Shown: one piece after another, positions 50,599 through 58,986 of the stretch | Numbering within the stretch: position 1 is the stretch's first letter | Layout of the letters: each line of letters begins with the position of its first letter | NCBI GenBank assembly: GCA_902787555.1 | Contig: CADAGO010000020.1 | Span: 1-64,000 of the forward strand | Direction of reading: 5' to 3' | DNA from: an uncultured Bacteroidales bacterium | GTDB lineage: Bacteria > Bacteroidota > Bacteroidia > Bacteroidales > Bacteroidaceae | Length of the DNA stretch: 64,000 nt | The notes under the pieces: model-generated | Database searches by the model: none | Told to the model about the DNA's origin: nothing | What the model saw: only the letters and a program-made list of their open reading frames with translations | Translations under genes and position numbers: made by a program

Positions 50599-51621
50599 AT
50601 GAGAAAAGTTATCTTAATTCAGATTATGATGTGTGTGTCGATGTTTATGTTGGCACAGACTACTGAAGAACCAAAGACGGTTCTGGTGGATGGTGTGTAT
50701 TATCTGATTTGGACGGATAAAAAAGAGGCTTGGGTGTCGAACAACGAAACGGACGATTATCGCTATGAGGGCGAAATTACGATTCCTGAACAAATCACCT
50801 ACAAAGGTAAAATATACCCAGTTGTGGCAATCAGATGGGAAGCCTTTGCGTTTTCCGACAAACTGACAATAGTGTATCTGCCCAACACGATTAAGCGGAT
50901 CATGAATAGTGCATTCAATCGTTGCTCAGCCCTGAAGGCCATCAATATTCCTGAGTCGGTGGAGGAAATCGAGGGCTTTGCTTTTCTATGGTGTACAGGC
51001 CTGACCAGCATCAAGATTCCAACGTCTGTCACTAAGATGTCTCCGACAGCTTTCTATTGCTGTAAGGGCTTTCCGATGGAGAACGGTTTGCGTTATGCTG
51101 ACAGATTTTTGATAGAAACGGACAAGCAGCAACAGCACTACACCCTGAAGGAGGACACGCGATGGATAGGCGTTAATGCGTTCTCTGACAATCCGAATCT
51201 GGCATCTATAGACCTGCCGCAGTCGGTAGAGATGGTAGGCAGCTTTGCCTTCAGTCAGTGCCCATCGCTCTTGTTTGCAGAGTTGCATCGGACAAGCATC
51301 ACCTGGATTGGCGATGGTGCTTTCAGTTCATGTACTACACTTGATATGGTGACGTTGCCAAAGACACTGAAGGAAATTCCTCAGACAATGTTTTGGCATT
51401 GTTGGAATCTGAAGGAAATCTATTGTCTTGCGCCTGCGGCACCATTGCTTGTTGGTGACTCGGAAGACAATGCATTCCGTATGGTGGATAAAGAAAAATG
51501 CCAGATTCATGTACCCAAGGGTAGCCTGTTCGACTATAAGGAGGCAAAAGGCTGGCAGGATTTCAAACTAATCGATGATGAAGCAATCGCAAAAGGAATG
51601 TTAGAAAGATTTGTTAGATAA
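50599..51621 (+). CDS. Exported BspA-like leucine-rich repeat protein
   Basis: A 340-residue protein with signal peptide MRKVILIQIMMCVSMFMLAQ, again of the island's shared leader type. The mature protein holds LRR_5 (BspA/TpLRR) repeats: IYPVVAIRWEAFAF, LTIVYLPNTIKRIMNSAFNR, LKAINIPESVEEIEGFAFLW, LTSIKIPTSVTKMSPTAFYC, LASIDLPQSVEMVGSFAFSQ, then LPKTLKEIPQTMFW. The end (HVPKGSLFDYKEAKGW) is the common cap of these proteins. BspA-like proteins bind host or microbial surfaces or act as scaffolds. It lies between the two DUF4419 genes with 9-12 bp gaps, which suggests a joint role. Confidence 0.9.
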   Translation: MRKVILIQIMMCVSMFMLAQTTEEPKTVLVDGVYYLIWTDKKEAWVSNNETDDYRYEGEITIPEQITYKGKIYPVVAIRWEAFAFSDKLTIVYLPNTIKRIMNSAFNRCSALKAINIPESVEEIEGFAFLWCTGLTSIKIPTSVTKMSPTAFYCCKGFPMENGLRYADRFLIETDKQQQHYTLKEDTRWIGVNAFSDNPNLASIDLPQSVEMVGSFAFSQCPSLLFAELHRTSITWIGDGAFSSCTTLDMVTLPKTLKEIPQTMFWHCWNLKEIYCLAPAAPLLVGDSEDNAFRMVDKEKCQIHVPKGSLFDYKEAKGWQDFKLIDDEAIAKGMLERFVR

Positions 51622-51630
51622 AAAAGATAT

Positions 51631-54018
51631 ATGAAAAGATTCGTATTGACAATGATTGTTGCCTACATGGCCGGGGGCTTTGTATTGGCACAGAAATGCA
51701 AGGTGCTGGACAGCAAGGGTGGAAGCATCACTTTCGAGGTCGATAAAGACCTGCCGAAGCCGGAGAGAAAAATCAGCTTGGCGGATGCAAATGTGATTGC
51801 ACGACGGGTGCTCAACGAATTCCAGATTGAAGAGAAGTGTCAGAATGTGCTGGCAACCAGTTTTGCTGATAAGCGTTTGTGGTATAAGGGCAACGATGCC
51901 TTCTTTGCTACGCTTACAGAGGCGTTTGCCGACCATCGGCCTGTGAAACTGTCTCCTGATATGCTGTGGGAACTTATCTGCCTCACCTTCAGCGAGTATG
52001 TCAACAACCACGCTGAGGAGATGCGTTCGCTGTTGGTCAACCATGAAGGCGTGAAGGACTTGGTCATCAAGACCAACTTGGCGGAAGACCCTACGTTCGA
52101 CCTCCTGCACCATCCGAATGCCAACTGGAACGAAGTTATCCGCCTGTTCTCAAAGGAGATAGAAACACATACGAAGGGCGACCTTGCCCAGACGATGACA
52201 GCCGACTTCTCAACCACGGGAATGACGGAACGTATCGCCTCACAGGTCACGCTGATGGATGCCGTGAAGCAGTATTTCCGTTTTACCGACTTTGCCGCAA
52301 CATGTGGCATCCCATCCATCACGCTGGAAGGTACGCCAGCCGACTGGCGCAAAGTGGTGGAGAAGACGCAAGCATTGGAGAAGTACAACATGGGTTGGTG
52401 GACGAAGGAACTGCTACCCATCCTGCAGGAGTTTGTGAAGGCAGCCGAGGGTAAGCCTAATCGTAAGTTCTGGAAAGACATCGTGATGCAGGACCGTCCC
52501 GACCGTCTGCGAGGAGGTGGTTGCAGCGCTGTGAAGCCTACAGAGTTCGATGGCTGGATGCTGAAACTGTTCCCCAACACCAAGGACAAGACCATCCGCA
52601 AGACGGTTGCGCATACGGAGTCGTTAGGACAGGAGAATTCGCATGTGGGGTTCAAGTATGTGCTGTACGACCCTGCGACAAACATAATACTGGAAGAAGC
52701 CGACATCGAACTGATTGCAGGATTCGTGGGCATCGAGGTGGACGAAGCCACAGGCATGCTGTCGCCAAAGATTGGCTGGATATCACGTAAGGCAGATGCC
52801 GAAGCCGAGACTCTTGCACGCATCATCGAACAGCAACATGGGATGCCACTTGTCGTGGATGAAGTGCCGACTGTCTTGAAACGAACCAATCATCTGGAGA
52901 GGCTCTATCTGTTGTTCGATAAAAAGGAGGTCGTCATTCCTGAGTGGATGGACGACATAGACATCAAAGACTTCAAGATTGAAGGCAAGATGTCGGAGGA
53001 AATGGAGGCGCAGCTCAAGCAGCGTTTCCCTAAAGCCGCGATTCTCAGTGCTGAGAAACAAAAAGCTGAACGTGCCAAGCGAGAAACCGAAAAAGATGCA
53101 AGGAAAGCCAAACTGGCTCCGATACTTGCCAAGTACTCGCAGCGGCTTGACAGCGTGGTACTATGTAATGACTTCGACGGTATAACGACGTTTGTGCTCG
53201 ACTATGACGACGAGGGAAATATTTCCTCCGTTACCAGCTATCGTGATGAGGAGAAGAATGTCCATGACAGTTACTCTTGGAAGACCGTCACCCGATACGA
53301 CGCCCAAGGGCGTGAGGTGTCGGAAGTATCGTACCAATGGAACGACGGGTGGGTACCTACAGATACAGCATTTAGGGATGTACAACTGTATTACAACGAC
53401 TCCCATCAGTTGGATTCAATGATTAAAACGAGTTATTATGATGGTAAAGTAAAGCCATCGACCATTCGAAAGTACACCTACCGATACAACCGCAAAGGGT
53501 TGCTGACTGAGGAACGCTTCTATCGTAAAGGCGAGTTGGAACTGACGGAGACCTACAAGTATGATGGCAAAAACCGTCTGGTCGAGAAGAAAAGCATCAA
53601 TGAGTGGTCGGATATGGAGTATGAAACCCTCTACACCTACGACAAACATGGGCGATATGCGCTTTGTACGGAAAGCTCAAACAGCATCATGAGTAATGTT
53701 ACCAAAGAAGTATGCCAATACGACCTCGATGGCGACAGGTCGATGGTCTATCAGATGCATTACACAGGTGAGAAGAGTACGCTGAATGAAGATTTCCCAG
53801 ATGGTGATTGGGAACGTACCATAGCCTTCTTCTACGACAAAAGTACGAAGCGTGCGGAGGTGATGGGGTTGGAACCCTGGCTCAAAAACAACATCAGCGC
53901 CCTTCCCTGCGGCAGCAAGTTCGGCATCAGCTCCTACAAACCCACCCATATCGTCATCAGCGAAGAAGGTGACGAAGAACCTCGCATCTGCACGTTCTAC
54001 TATTCGTATATCAACTAA
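51631..54018 (+). CDS. Exported DUF4419 protein with diverged YD-repeat-like module
   Basis: A 795-residue paralogue of the 48145-50586 protein, with signal peptide MKRFVLTMIVAYMAGGFVLA. The DUF4419 part is highly similar (HRPVKLSPDMLWELICLTFS, MRSLLVNHEGVKDLVI, KYNMGWWTKELLPIL, the DIVMQDRPDRLRGGGC core). After a charged helix (EKQKAERAKRETEKDARKAK) comes a different YD-like module (YDDEGNISSVTSYR, YDAQGREVSEVSYQ, YNRKGLLTEERFY, YDKHGRYALC). So the DUF4419 half is conserved while the C-terminal half has diverged far from its neighbour. That contrast is typical of families under diversifying selection. Function unknown. Confidence 0.88.
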   Translation: MKRFVLTMIVAYMAGGFVLAQKCKVLDSKGGSITFEVDKDLPKPERKISLADANVIARRVLNEFQIEEKCQNVLATSFADKRLWYKGNDAFFATLTEAFADHRPVKLSPDMLWELICLTFSEYVNNHAEEMRSLLVNHEGVKDLVIKTNLAEDPTFDLLHHPNANWNEVIRLFSKEIETHTKGDLAQTMTADFSTTGMTERIASQVTLMDAVKQYFRFTDFAATCGIPSITLEGTPADWRKVVEKTQALEKYNMGWWTKELLPILQEFVKAAEGKPNRKFWKDIVMQDRPDRLRGGGCSAVKPTEFDGWMLKLFPNTKDKTIRKTVAHTESLGQENSHVGFKYVLYDPATNIILEEADIELIAGFVGIEVDEATGMLSPKIGWISRKADAEAETLARIIEQQHGMPLVVDEVPTVLKRTNHLERLYLLFDKKEVVIPEWMDDIDIKDFKIEGKMSEEMEAQLKQRFPKAAILSAEKQKAERAKRETEKDARKAKLAPILAKYSQRLDSVVLCNDFDGITTFVLDYDDEGNISSVTSYRDEEKNVHDSYSWKTVTRYDAQGREVSEVSYQWNDGWVPTDTAFRDVQLYYNDSHQLDSMIKTSYYDGKVKPSTIRKYTYRYNRKGLLTEERFYRKGELELTETYKYDGKNRLVEKKSINEWSDMEYETLYTYDKHGRYALCTESSNSIMSNVTKEVCQYDLDGDRSMVYQMHYTGEKSTLNEDFPDGDWERTIAFFYDKSTKRAEVMGLEPWLKNNISALPCGSKFGISSYKPTHIVISEEGDEEPRICTFYYSYIN

Positions 54019-54066
54019 TTACGAAAAAACAGAAATATGAAAACATACCTTATAAAGGAAAACGAT

Positions 54067-54795
54067 ATGAAAGCAATGTTCATAATATTAGCAGCACTCT
54101 TTTGCAGTACTTGCATGGCTCAGCCACGCAATTTCACACATCGGCTGGATAGTATCGTTGAAATCAGCCGGAATGCCGGAAGTCATAGGGAACGATACCT
54201 TTACGATTTTGCAGGTCATTTATTAGAGATTGCAAAGACTGACACATTTGCCATTACAGGAATAGTACGGCGTTCCATAACGCTCTTCGAATATGATAAG
54301 AACGGTTGCAACACCGTTCGTACAGATTATCGTGTCGAGGACAAAACCGTACCTTATCACCGTTTTGTTGCCACCTATGATGCAAACAATATCCGAACCG
54401 GCTACGATAAGTATCGATATGATGCAGGTCAATGGGTTCTCATAGAGCATCAGGACCTATCCCAAGAAGAGGAGGAAAGTACGAAGGGGCATCGGCAGCA
54501 ATCGGGATTCAACTATGACTACGATGCCTGGGGCAACCTGATTCGGATTGAACATGCAGAAAGAGCACACTATACAGGCTCAACGAACTATTTCTACGAT
54601 ATGAGCATCAACGGCGAGCAGACAATAGGCCTGAAATGGTACGAGGAGATTATAACCGACCGTTTTGATTCCTTCCTGCTGGAACGTTTGTCAGGATTCC
54701 ATTCGTGTCTCGTCAGGATTGCAAATTATTCCAAGGACGGAACATGTGATCCCTCTCCCGATTTCCGAATCTATTATTCATCCATACCACGCTAA
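54067..54795 (+). CDS. Short exported YD-repeat-like protein
   Basis: About 242 residues from MKAMFIILAALFCSTCMAQP, a good signal peptide; the upstream in-frame ATG (54037) would add ten polar residues before it. YD-like units are YLYDFAGHLLEIA, YDKNGCNTVRTDY, YDANNIRTGYDKY and YDAWGNLIRIEHAE, and TGSTNYFYDMS matches the GS(T/A)NYYYDLA segment that ends the other modules. It looks like a free-standing C-terminal module following the DUF4419 fusion gene, perhaps left after a duplication or kept as a partner protein. Confidence 0.75.
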   Translation: MKAMFIILAALFCSTCMAQPRNFTHRLDSIVEISRNAGSHRERYLYDFAGHLLEIAKTDTFAITGIVRRSITLFEYDKNGCNTVRTDYRVEDKTVPYHRFVATYDANNIRTGYDKYRYDAGQWVLIEHQDLSQEEEESTKGHRQQSGFNYDYDAWGNLIRIEHAERAHYTGSTNYFYDMSINGEQTIGLKWYEEIITDRFDSFLLERLSGFHSCLVRIANYSKDGTCDPSPDFRIYYSSIPR

Positions 54796-54885
54796 TTTTT
54801 GTAGTAATTGCTATTTTTGCTGTGGCTTCCCTGTACGGCGGTGCAGGGGGCACAGCTTTTAAGAACTTATTCAAAACAATCGAAT

Positions 54886-55722
54886 ATGAAGACAATCCTT
54901 TTATTATTACTTACATTGCTACCTGTCAGTATGATGGGACAAGTGAAGACTTCAAGGCTTGAGGTTTTACAGAGGAAACCTCTGATAAAGAACGGTATCG
55001 ATTATGCTCAAAAGCTATTCAATACGTTCAAGTATGAAGGGAACCTGGCTGCGGAACATTGGTTCGAAACAGATATGTATGCTTATAATCAAACAGAGAA
55101 CGGTCTTCGAAGTCGCTATCAAAAAGCCAAGCACGATTATGAAGAACGAGGTGATTCAGCAGGTTTGAAGGTCGCAACAAAGGAATATGAAGCCGAAATG
55201 AAGGAAGTGGAGAATCTGATAGACCATTACAACGAGATCTACCCCCGTCATTTGCTCCTGTTTCTGACAAGCCCGTCGTTCGAAGCCCCCAGTGCTTTGG
55301 CCTACCTTAGGAACAGGGAGAAGACGGAGCTAATTGCGATGAAATGCCATGATAATATTTGGTATAACATTACTGAACAACCCCTCCTCACGACCGTCCG
55401 TATGGATGTTGATAAAGCTACGCTTGATTCTATCCTTAATCTTACAATTTATGCAGTTAACACGTCTGTGTACAGGGATACGAAGACGGTAGTATTCGAT
55501 GGCGTGGCAAATTACTTGATGTGGAGAGACCGGGAATCAAAGTTTTCGGCAGAGGGAGATGGAATGCAAAGACTGTTGGCTCAGACCTATAACGATATTC
55601 TCAAGGCAATACTCGAGAGTGACAAAGACAAACTCAAATCGCTCGTACCCACCATCGACCGCCTGCTGGTTCATTACCGTGCATTGCAATTACCAGATCA
55701 ATATATCAATAGTTATCGATAG
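54886..55722 (+). CDS. Exported protein of unknown function
   Basis: About 278 residues from MKTILLLLLTLLPVSMMGQV, a signal peptide resembling that of the 57013 gene (RMYLLLLALLPLGMMAQ); an upstream in-frame ATG at 54808 adds an unlikely 26-residue extension. The mature part has a long helical region (EYEAEMKEVENLIDHYNEIY) and a C-terminal part that aligns loosely with 47380-48117 and 57013-58125 (ELIAMKCHDNIWY, VRMDVDKATLDSILNL, VFDGVANYLMW, then a helix pair). No named domain was recognised. Same strand and operon as its neighbours. Confidence 0.7.
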   Translation: MKTILLLLLTLLPVSMMGQVKTSRLEVLQRKPLIKNGIDYAQKLFNTFKYEGNLAAEHWFETDMYAYNQTENGLRSRYQKAKHDYEERGDSAGLKVATKEYEAEMKEVENLIDHYNEIYPRHLLLFLTSPSFEAPSALAYLRNREKTELIAMKCHDNIWYNITEQPLLTTVRMDVDKATLDSILNLTIYAVNTSVYRDTKTVVFDGVANYLMWRDRESKFSAEGDGMQRLLAQTYNDILKAILESDKDKLKSLVPTIDRLLVHYRALQLPDQYINSYR

Positions 55723-55734
55723 AAGGTTTTAAAT

Positions 55735-56829
55735 ATGAAAAAAATCGTTTTTATTCAAGTCATGTTGTGCCTGTCGCTTTGTGCGATGGCTCAGGTCAAG
55801 GCGGGCGATATCGTACATGGTAAAGTGACAGACGATAAGGGGAGTCCGCTTGTGAAGGTAAATGTCATTGAGATAGATAAGGAAAAACGAATCATCGGTC
55901 ATGCTGTGACAGATGTTAATGGTAGCTACTCCTTGAAGATAATAAACCCAAAGGATACTTTGATGGCTTCGTATTTTGATCAAGATTTAGAGACTAACAT
56001 TATCAGGCACGGAGCTAAAAGAACGCTGATTACTAGTCATTCCATTGATATCGTTATTGAGGTGAAACGAAGTGATGAACAACCCAAACCCAAGCTAAAA
56101 GCATCGTCAGCAACTTTTGATCCAATGGGGGATGACTGGGAAACCTATGTGCGTAAGAACAAGGAGTATTGGGGTGTTTCAATCTCTTTTCCTCATCATG
56201 TGAAGATAGAGTCAGAAGAAAACGTGCCGCTGAGTAAGATGCGTGTGTTTCAATTTGCAAGTATGAGGCAATCGGGTGGCAACATTCCAATTTTTGAGGC
56301 AGGTCCCATCATAACCCTTGACGATAATTGTATATTGTTGATGCCTTCGTTAAGATTTGCGAGCAAACCAAAACCTGACCACGAAGTACCAATAGATGAA
56401 AATACGATTCTACGGCACGGAGCTAGTTTTACAAGTGAGCTGCTCAACAACTGCGGGCTTCCTTGGTTCCATATCGATCATGAGCCTTCTATATTGAACG
56501 ACAAAGAACTGATGGGGAAAATCAATGCAACTAAGCAGAAGCATATCCGTATGCATGCAAATGACAGATTGACGCAAATCACAAATTCAGACAAGGTCTT
56601 TGTTACTAAAATCCCTAATATGCAAAAAGTAAAATGTGAGGTTGTCTCTGTCACTCGGCATGTGAAGAAGAATGCCACAGACTGCTACGGCCTCGAATTT
56701 TATCGTGCCGACAAATACTATTCGGTCAACATATTGCTGTTTATCAACTCCAAAGGCAGCAAAACAATCGATGACTATGTGGAGCAGATAAGTGGATATA
56801 TCAACTTCGACAAAGACTTCAAATACTAA
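55735..56829 (+). CDS. Exported protein with carboxypeptidase-regulatory-like domain and unknown C-terminus
   Basis: A 364-residue protein with signal peptide MKKIVFIQVMLCLSLCAMAQ, of the shared leader type. Residues 22-110 form a carboxypeptidase-regulatory/CNA-B-like beta-sandwich (DIVHGKVTDDKGSPLVKVNV, then VTDVNGSYSLKI), the domain also found at the start of SusC-type receptors. The rest is unknown. The last 70 residues (CYGLEFYRADKYYSVNILLF, then SKTIDDYVEQISGYI) align with the end of the 2623-3420 protein in the left island. So a leader, a common scaffold domain and a family-specific tail are combined. It ends the main operon; the next gene has its own promoter. Confidence 0.75.
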   Translation: MKKIVFIQVMLCLSLCAMAQVKAGDIVHGKVTDDKGSPLVKVNVIEIDKEKRIIGHAVTDVNGSYSLKIINPKDTLMASYFDQDLETNIIRHGAKRTLITSHSIDIVIEVKRSDEQPKPKLKASSATFDPMGDDWETYVRKNKEYWGVSISFPHHVKIESEENVPLSKMRVFQFASMRQSGGNIPIFEAGPIITLDDNCILLMPSLRFASKPKPDHEVPIDENTILRHGASFTSELLNNCGLPWFHIDHEPSILNDKELMGKINATKQKHIRMHANDRLTQITNSDKVFVTKIPNMQKVKCEVVSVTRHVKKNATDCYGLEFYRADKYYSVNILLFINSKGSKTIDDYVEQISGYINFDKDFKY

Positions 56830-56871
56830 ATTCTGTATCCCCCTACACAGCCATACGGGGAGGATGTAGGT

Positions 56872-56886
56872 GTACACAACGTGTAC
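56872..56886. promoter_or_regulatory. Palindromic operator-like site
   Basis: GTACAC-AAC-GTGTAC is a perfect inverted repeat, 42 bp upstream of the TATCTTTG box at 56928. Two TGTTACA words follow in direct repeat (about 56891 and 56910). The site could bind a dimeric regulator. Confidence 0.45.
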
Positions 56887-56927
56887 TCAATGTTACAAAT
56901 CTGCAAGTATGTTACATTTTTTTACAC

Positions 56928-56935
56928 TATCTTTG
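56928..56935 (+). promoter_or_regulatory. Promoter -7 box for the 57013-58696 gene pair
   Basis: TATCTTTG followed by C is a perfect TAnnTTTG match. The leader of about 70 nt contains three GGTTAGCG-like words (56950-56980). Confidence 0.65.
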
Positions 56936-57012
56936 CAGCCGGATTCAAGGGTTAGCGGATAGTGGTTAGCGGTTAGCGCACTCTTCGCTCAACAAATTAT
57001 CAACATCAAATT

Positions 57013-58125
57013 ATGTTTAGTATGAAAAGAATGTATTTGTTATTACTTGCTCTCTTGCCACTCGGTATGATGGCACAAGATGATGATGGAATAGGACCGT
57101 TTACGGCACCTGTTCATGCATGGCTTTGGCCGCTATCCGACCTATGTGTCGATTCTGTAAAACAGAGTAAGGACAGGCGGTGGAAAGGGTATCGTGTGTT
57201 GGGGTATGAGCATGCCGCTTTTGGTGTGCTTTTCACTTCTTGTTGGGACGATTTGCGTATTTTGTATTACGATACATTAGCGCATGCGTTGGTGTATAAG
57301 CAGCAATTAGAAACCACGATACGCAATCCGAAGATGACGACACAGATGACGATTCCTGATGGGCACCTCAAGCTGTTAACTCGTCTATGGAGTGGGGCTG
57401 TGAGCCGCGCCAAATACCCAGAAACATCGTGGGTAAAATGCAGAAATGATCAATGGGATTATCTGTACTCTCCTTTGGGAATGTGTCTGGACGGGGAAAA
57501 TTCAGAATTCTTTTTTCATGAGAAATGTGCTTGGCAGGAATGTAGCGAAGGACATGGACGGGTGGAATTCCTCATAGTGTTTACCAAGCAACTGATGGAA
57601 GCCGTAATAAGTAACAAGTCAAGCAGAGTGGATTCATTGATGACGGTAGCAGAGTTTCTTGCTCCAATGTTTGATGGACTTAATTGTAACAACTATGATA
57701 ACGAAACCTCGTTCTTTGTACTCCCTCCAATCATGAAACCGATTGCCCACTTGAAAAACCTTACTGAGGCGCAACGCCATGAATATCTGACAAAAAAGGC
57801 TGCTGAGGTTACAGATTGTTTCTCAAGTGGCTATACACCTGCTCCTCCAGTGGAGTATGAGGTGTCGGATTTGAAGACTTTCAGAACAACTGATTTCATG
57901 CCGGAAAGCCGCGAGCAGAAGGGAAGAAAGTTTTATGAGGTTATCATCCGATATGCATCATCGGCTCAGAAAAGTTGGCCATTTCAAGCTAAGGTGGCCA
58001 TCTGGGAAGATGATGGAGAGCCTCTTGGCATTATCTTTGGTAATCACTTGGGACATAATTTCTTCGTCAATCCTTATCATGAGTGGGTCAAGCACAATAT
58101 CTCGCAACCTATGCCGATCCCATAA
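57013..58125 (+). CDS. Exported two-domain protein joining two island families
   Basis: A 370-residue protein; the signal peptide is best from Met4 (MKRMYLLLLALLPLGMMAQ). The N-terminal 230 residues resemble the 47380-48117 and 54886-55722 proteins (HALVYKQQ, a DGHLKLLTRLW helix, FTKQLMEAVISN). The C-terminal 120 residues are the WEDxGEP...FGN domain (LKNLTEAQRHEYL, GRKFYEVIIRY, IWEDDGEPLGIIFGN, YHEWVK), also found as separate proteins at 4332-4853 and 58142-58696. It is therefore a natural fusion of two otherwise separate families, which suggests that their products work together. Function is unknown. It has its own promoter at 56928. Confidence 0.78.
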   Translation: MFSMKRMYLLLLALLPLGMMAQDDDGIGPFTAPVHAWLWPLSDLCVDSVKQSKDRRWKGYRVLGYEHAAFGVLFTSCWDDLRILYYDTLAHALVYKQQLETTIRNPKMTTQMTIPDGHLKLLTRLWSGAVSRAKYPETSWVKCRNDQWDYLYSPLGMCLDGENSEFFFHEKCAWQECSEGHGRVEFLIVFTKQLMEAVISNKSSRVDSLMTVAEFLAPMFDGLNCNNYDNETSFFVLPPIMKPIAHLKNLTEAQRHEYLTKKAAEVTDCFSSGYTPAPPVEYEVSDLKTFRTTDFMPESREQKGRKFYEVIIRYASSAQKSWPFQAKVAIWEDDGEPLGIIFGNHLGHNFFVNPYHEWVKHNISQPMPIP

Positions 58126-58141
58126 TTAAAACCAAATAGTT

Positions 58142-58696
58142 ATGATGAAACAAATATTGTTTGTCCTAATGGCTTTGCTTAGCATGCCATTGTGTGCACA
58201 GATTGGGTCTGCCACGAATCTGAGTAAGATGACAGAGGAGTCTCGGAATGAGTATTTGAAGAAGGCCGCTAAGGAGGTGATGATGAATTGCGCTCCAGAT
58301 TGGTATCGGGAGCCGATGAGTGTGGAGATATCAGGTGCCAATCGGTTTGATCCAAACATAACTTATCGTGAGTTCATCAATCATCCGAATGTTCAGAAAC
58401 GAAAAGGTTGCTATTACTATAAAGTAACATATTGGTACGATCATTATAAATCTTCCCCCAAACGATTATTTGCATTTTCGGTATCCTTTTGGGAGAATGA
58501 TGGAGAACCCCTCGGCATCGCCTTTGGCAACGATACGGGAATGACATTTGTTGTCCAGACCTATCGCAGTTGGATAAAATCGATAAAAGATGGGGAACAT
58601 AAAATGTATAAAAAGTATTTTGATGAAGACTGGTATGATTATTTTGCAAAACTATATTCGGGAGAGAAGGATCTTGACCTAAATACAGACAGATAA
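58142..58696 (+). CDS. Small exported protein of the WEDxGEP...FGN family
   Basis: A 184-residue protein with signal peptide MMKQILFVLMALLSMPLCAQ. The mature part follows the family plan: NLSKMTEESRNEYLKKAAKE, a YYYKVTYWYD strand, SFWENDGEPLGIAFGN, TYRSWIKSI. It is the right-island counterpart of 4332-4853, with a similar order of motifs and a charged tail instead of that protein's. It lies 16 bp after the fusion protein carrying the same domain, as in a tandem duplication. Function unknown. Confidence 0.75.
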   Translation: MMKQILFVLMALLSMPLCAQIGSATNLSKMTEESRNEYLKKAAKEVMMNCAPDWYREPMSVEISGANRFDPNITYREFINHPNVQKRKGCYYYKVTYWYDHYKSSPKRLFAFSVSFWENDGEPLGIAFGNDTGMTFVVQTYRSWIKSIKDGEHKMYKKYFDEDWYDYFAKLYSGEKDLDLNTDR

Positions 58697-58986
58697 GTAA
58701 AACAATGTTATAAAAAGCTTCTTGTTGTAGCTAACCCTACTTTACAAAATCAATCGATACGAGGACGTTAGCGCAAGGGGAGCGCGATTATGCTTCTCGG
58801 GTAGCATCATTACGTTTCGCTGCCCGAGATGTTACGTTTCGTCATTTATTGCCCTCAAACACGTCGATTGTGCTAATGAATGCTAATAAATCAAAAAAAA
58901 GGGGGCAGATATTTGGCTGTTCCAAAAAAAAATCGTAATTTTGCAGCGTTTTATGGCATTTAGCCAGCGAAGATTGAAAATAAATT
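58697..58986. other. Gap before ndk with hairpin and promoter
   Basis: No gene. It holds a stem-loop with arms CTCGGGTAGC and GCTGCCCGAG (58796-58828, one mismatch), two TTACGTTTCG direct repeats (58810 and 58832), and the ndk promoter box TAATTTTG (58936-58943), about 44 bp before the ATG. Confidence 0.65.
58936..58943 (+). promoter_or_regulatory. Promoter -7 box for ndk
   Basis: TAATTTTG followed by C matches TAnnTTTG and lies about 44 bp upstream of the ndk ATG. A run of A precedes it, as is common for strong promoters in this phylum. Confidence 0.6.

Noticed and set aside
46266..54795. YD-like proteins as RHS toxins
   Set aside because: They lack the RHS core motif and a C-terminal toxin domain, and the sizes are far too small.
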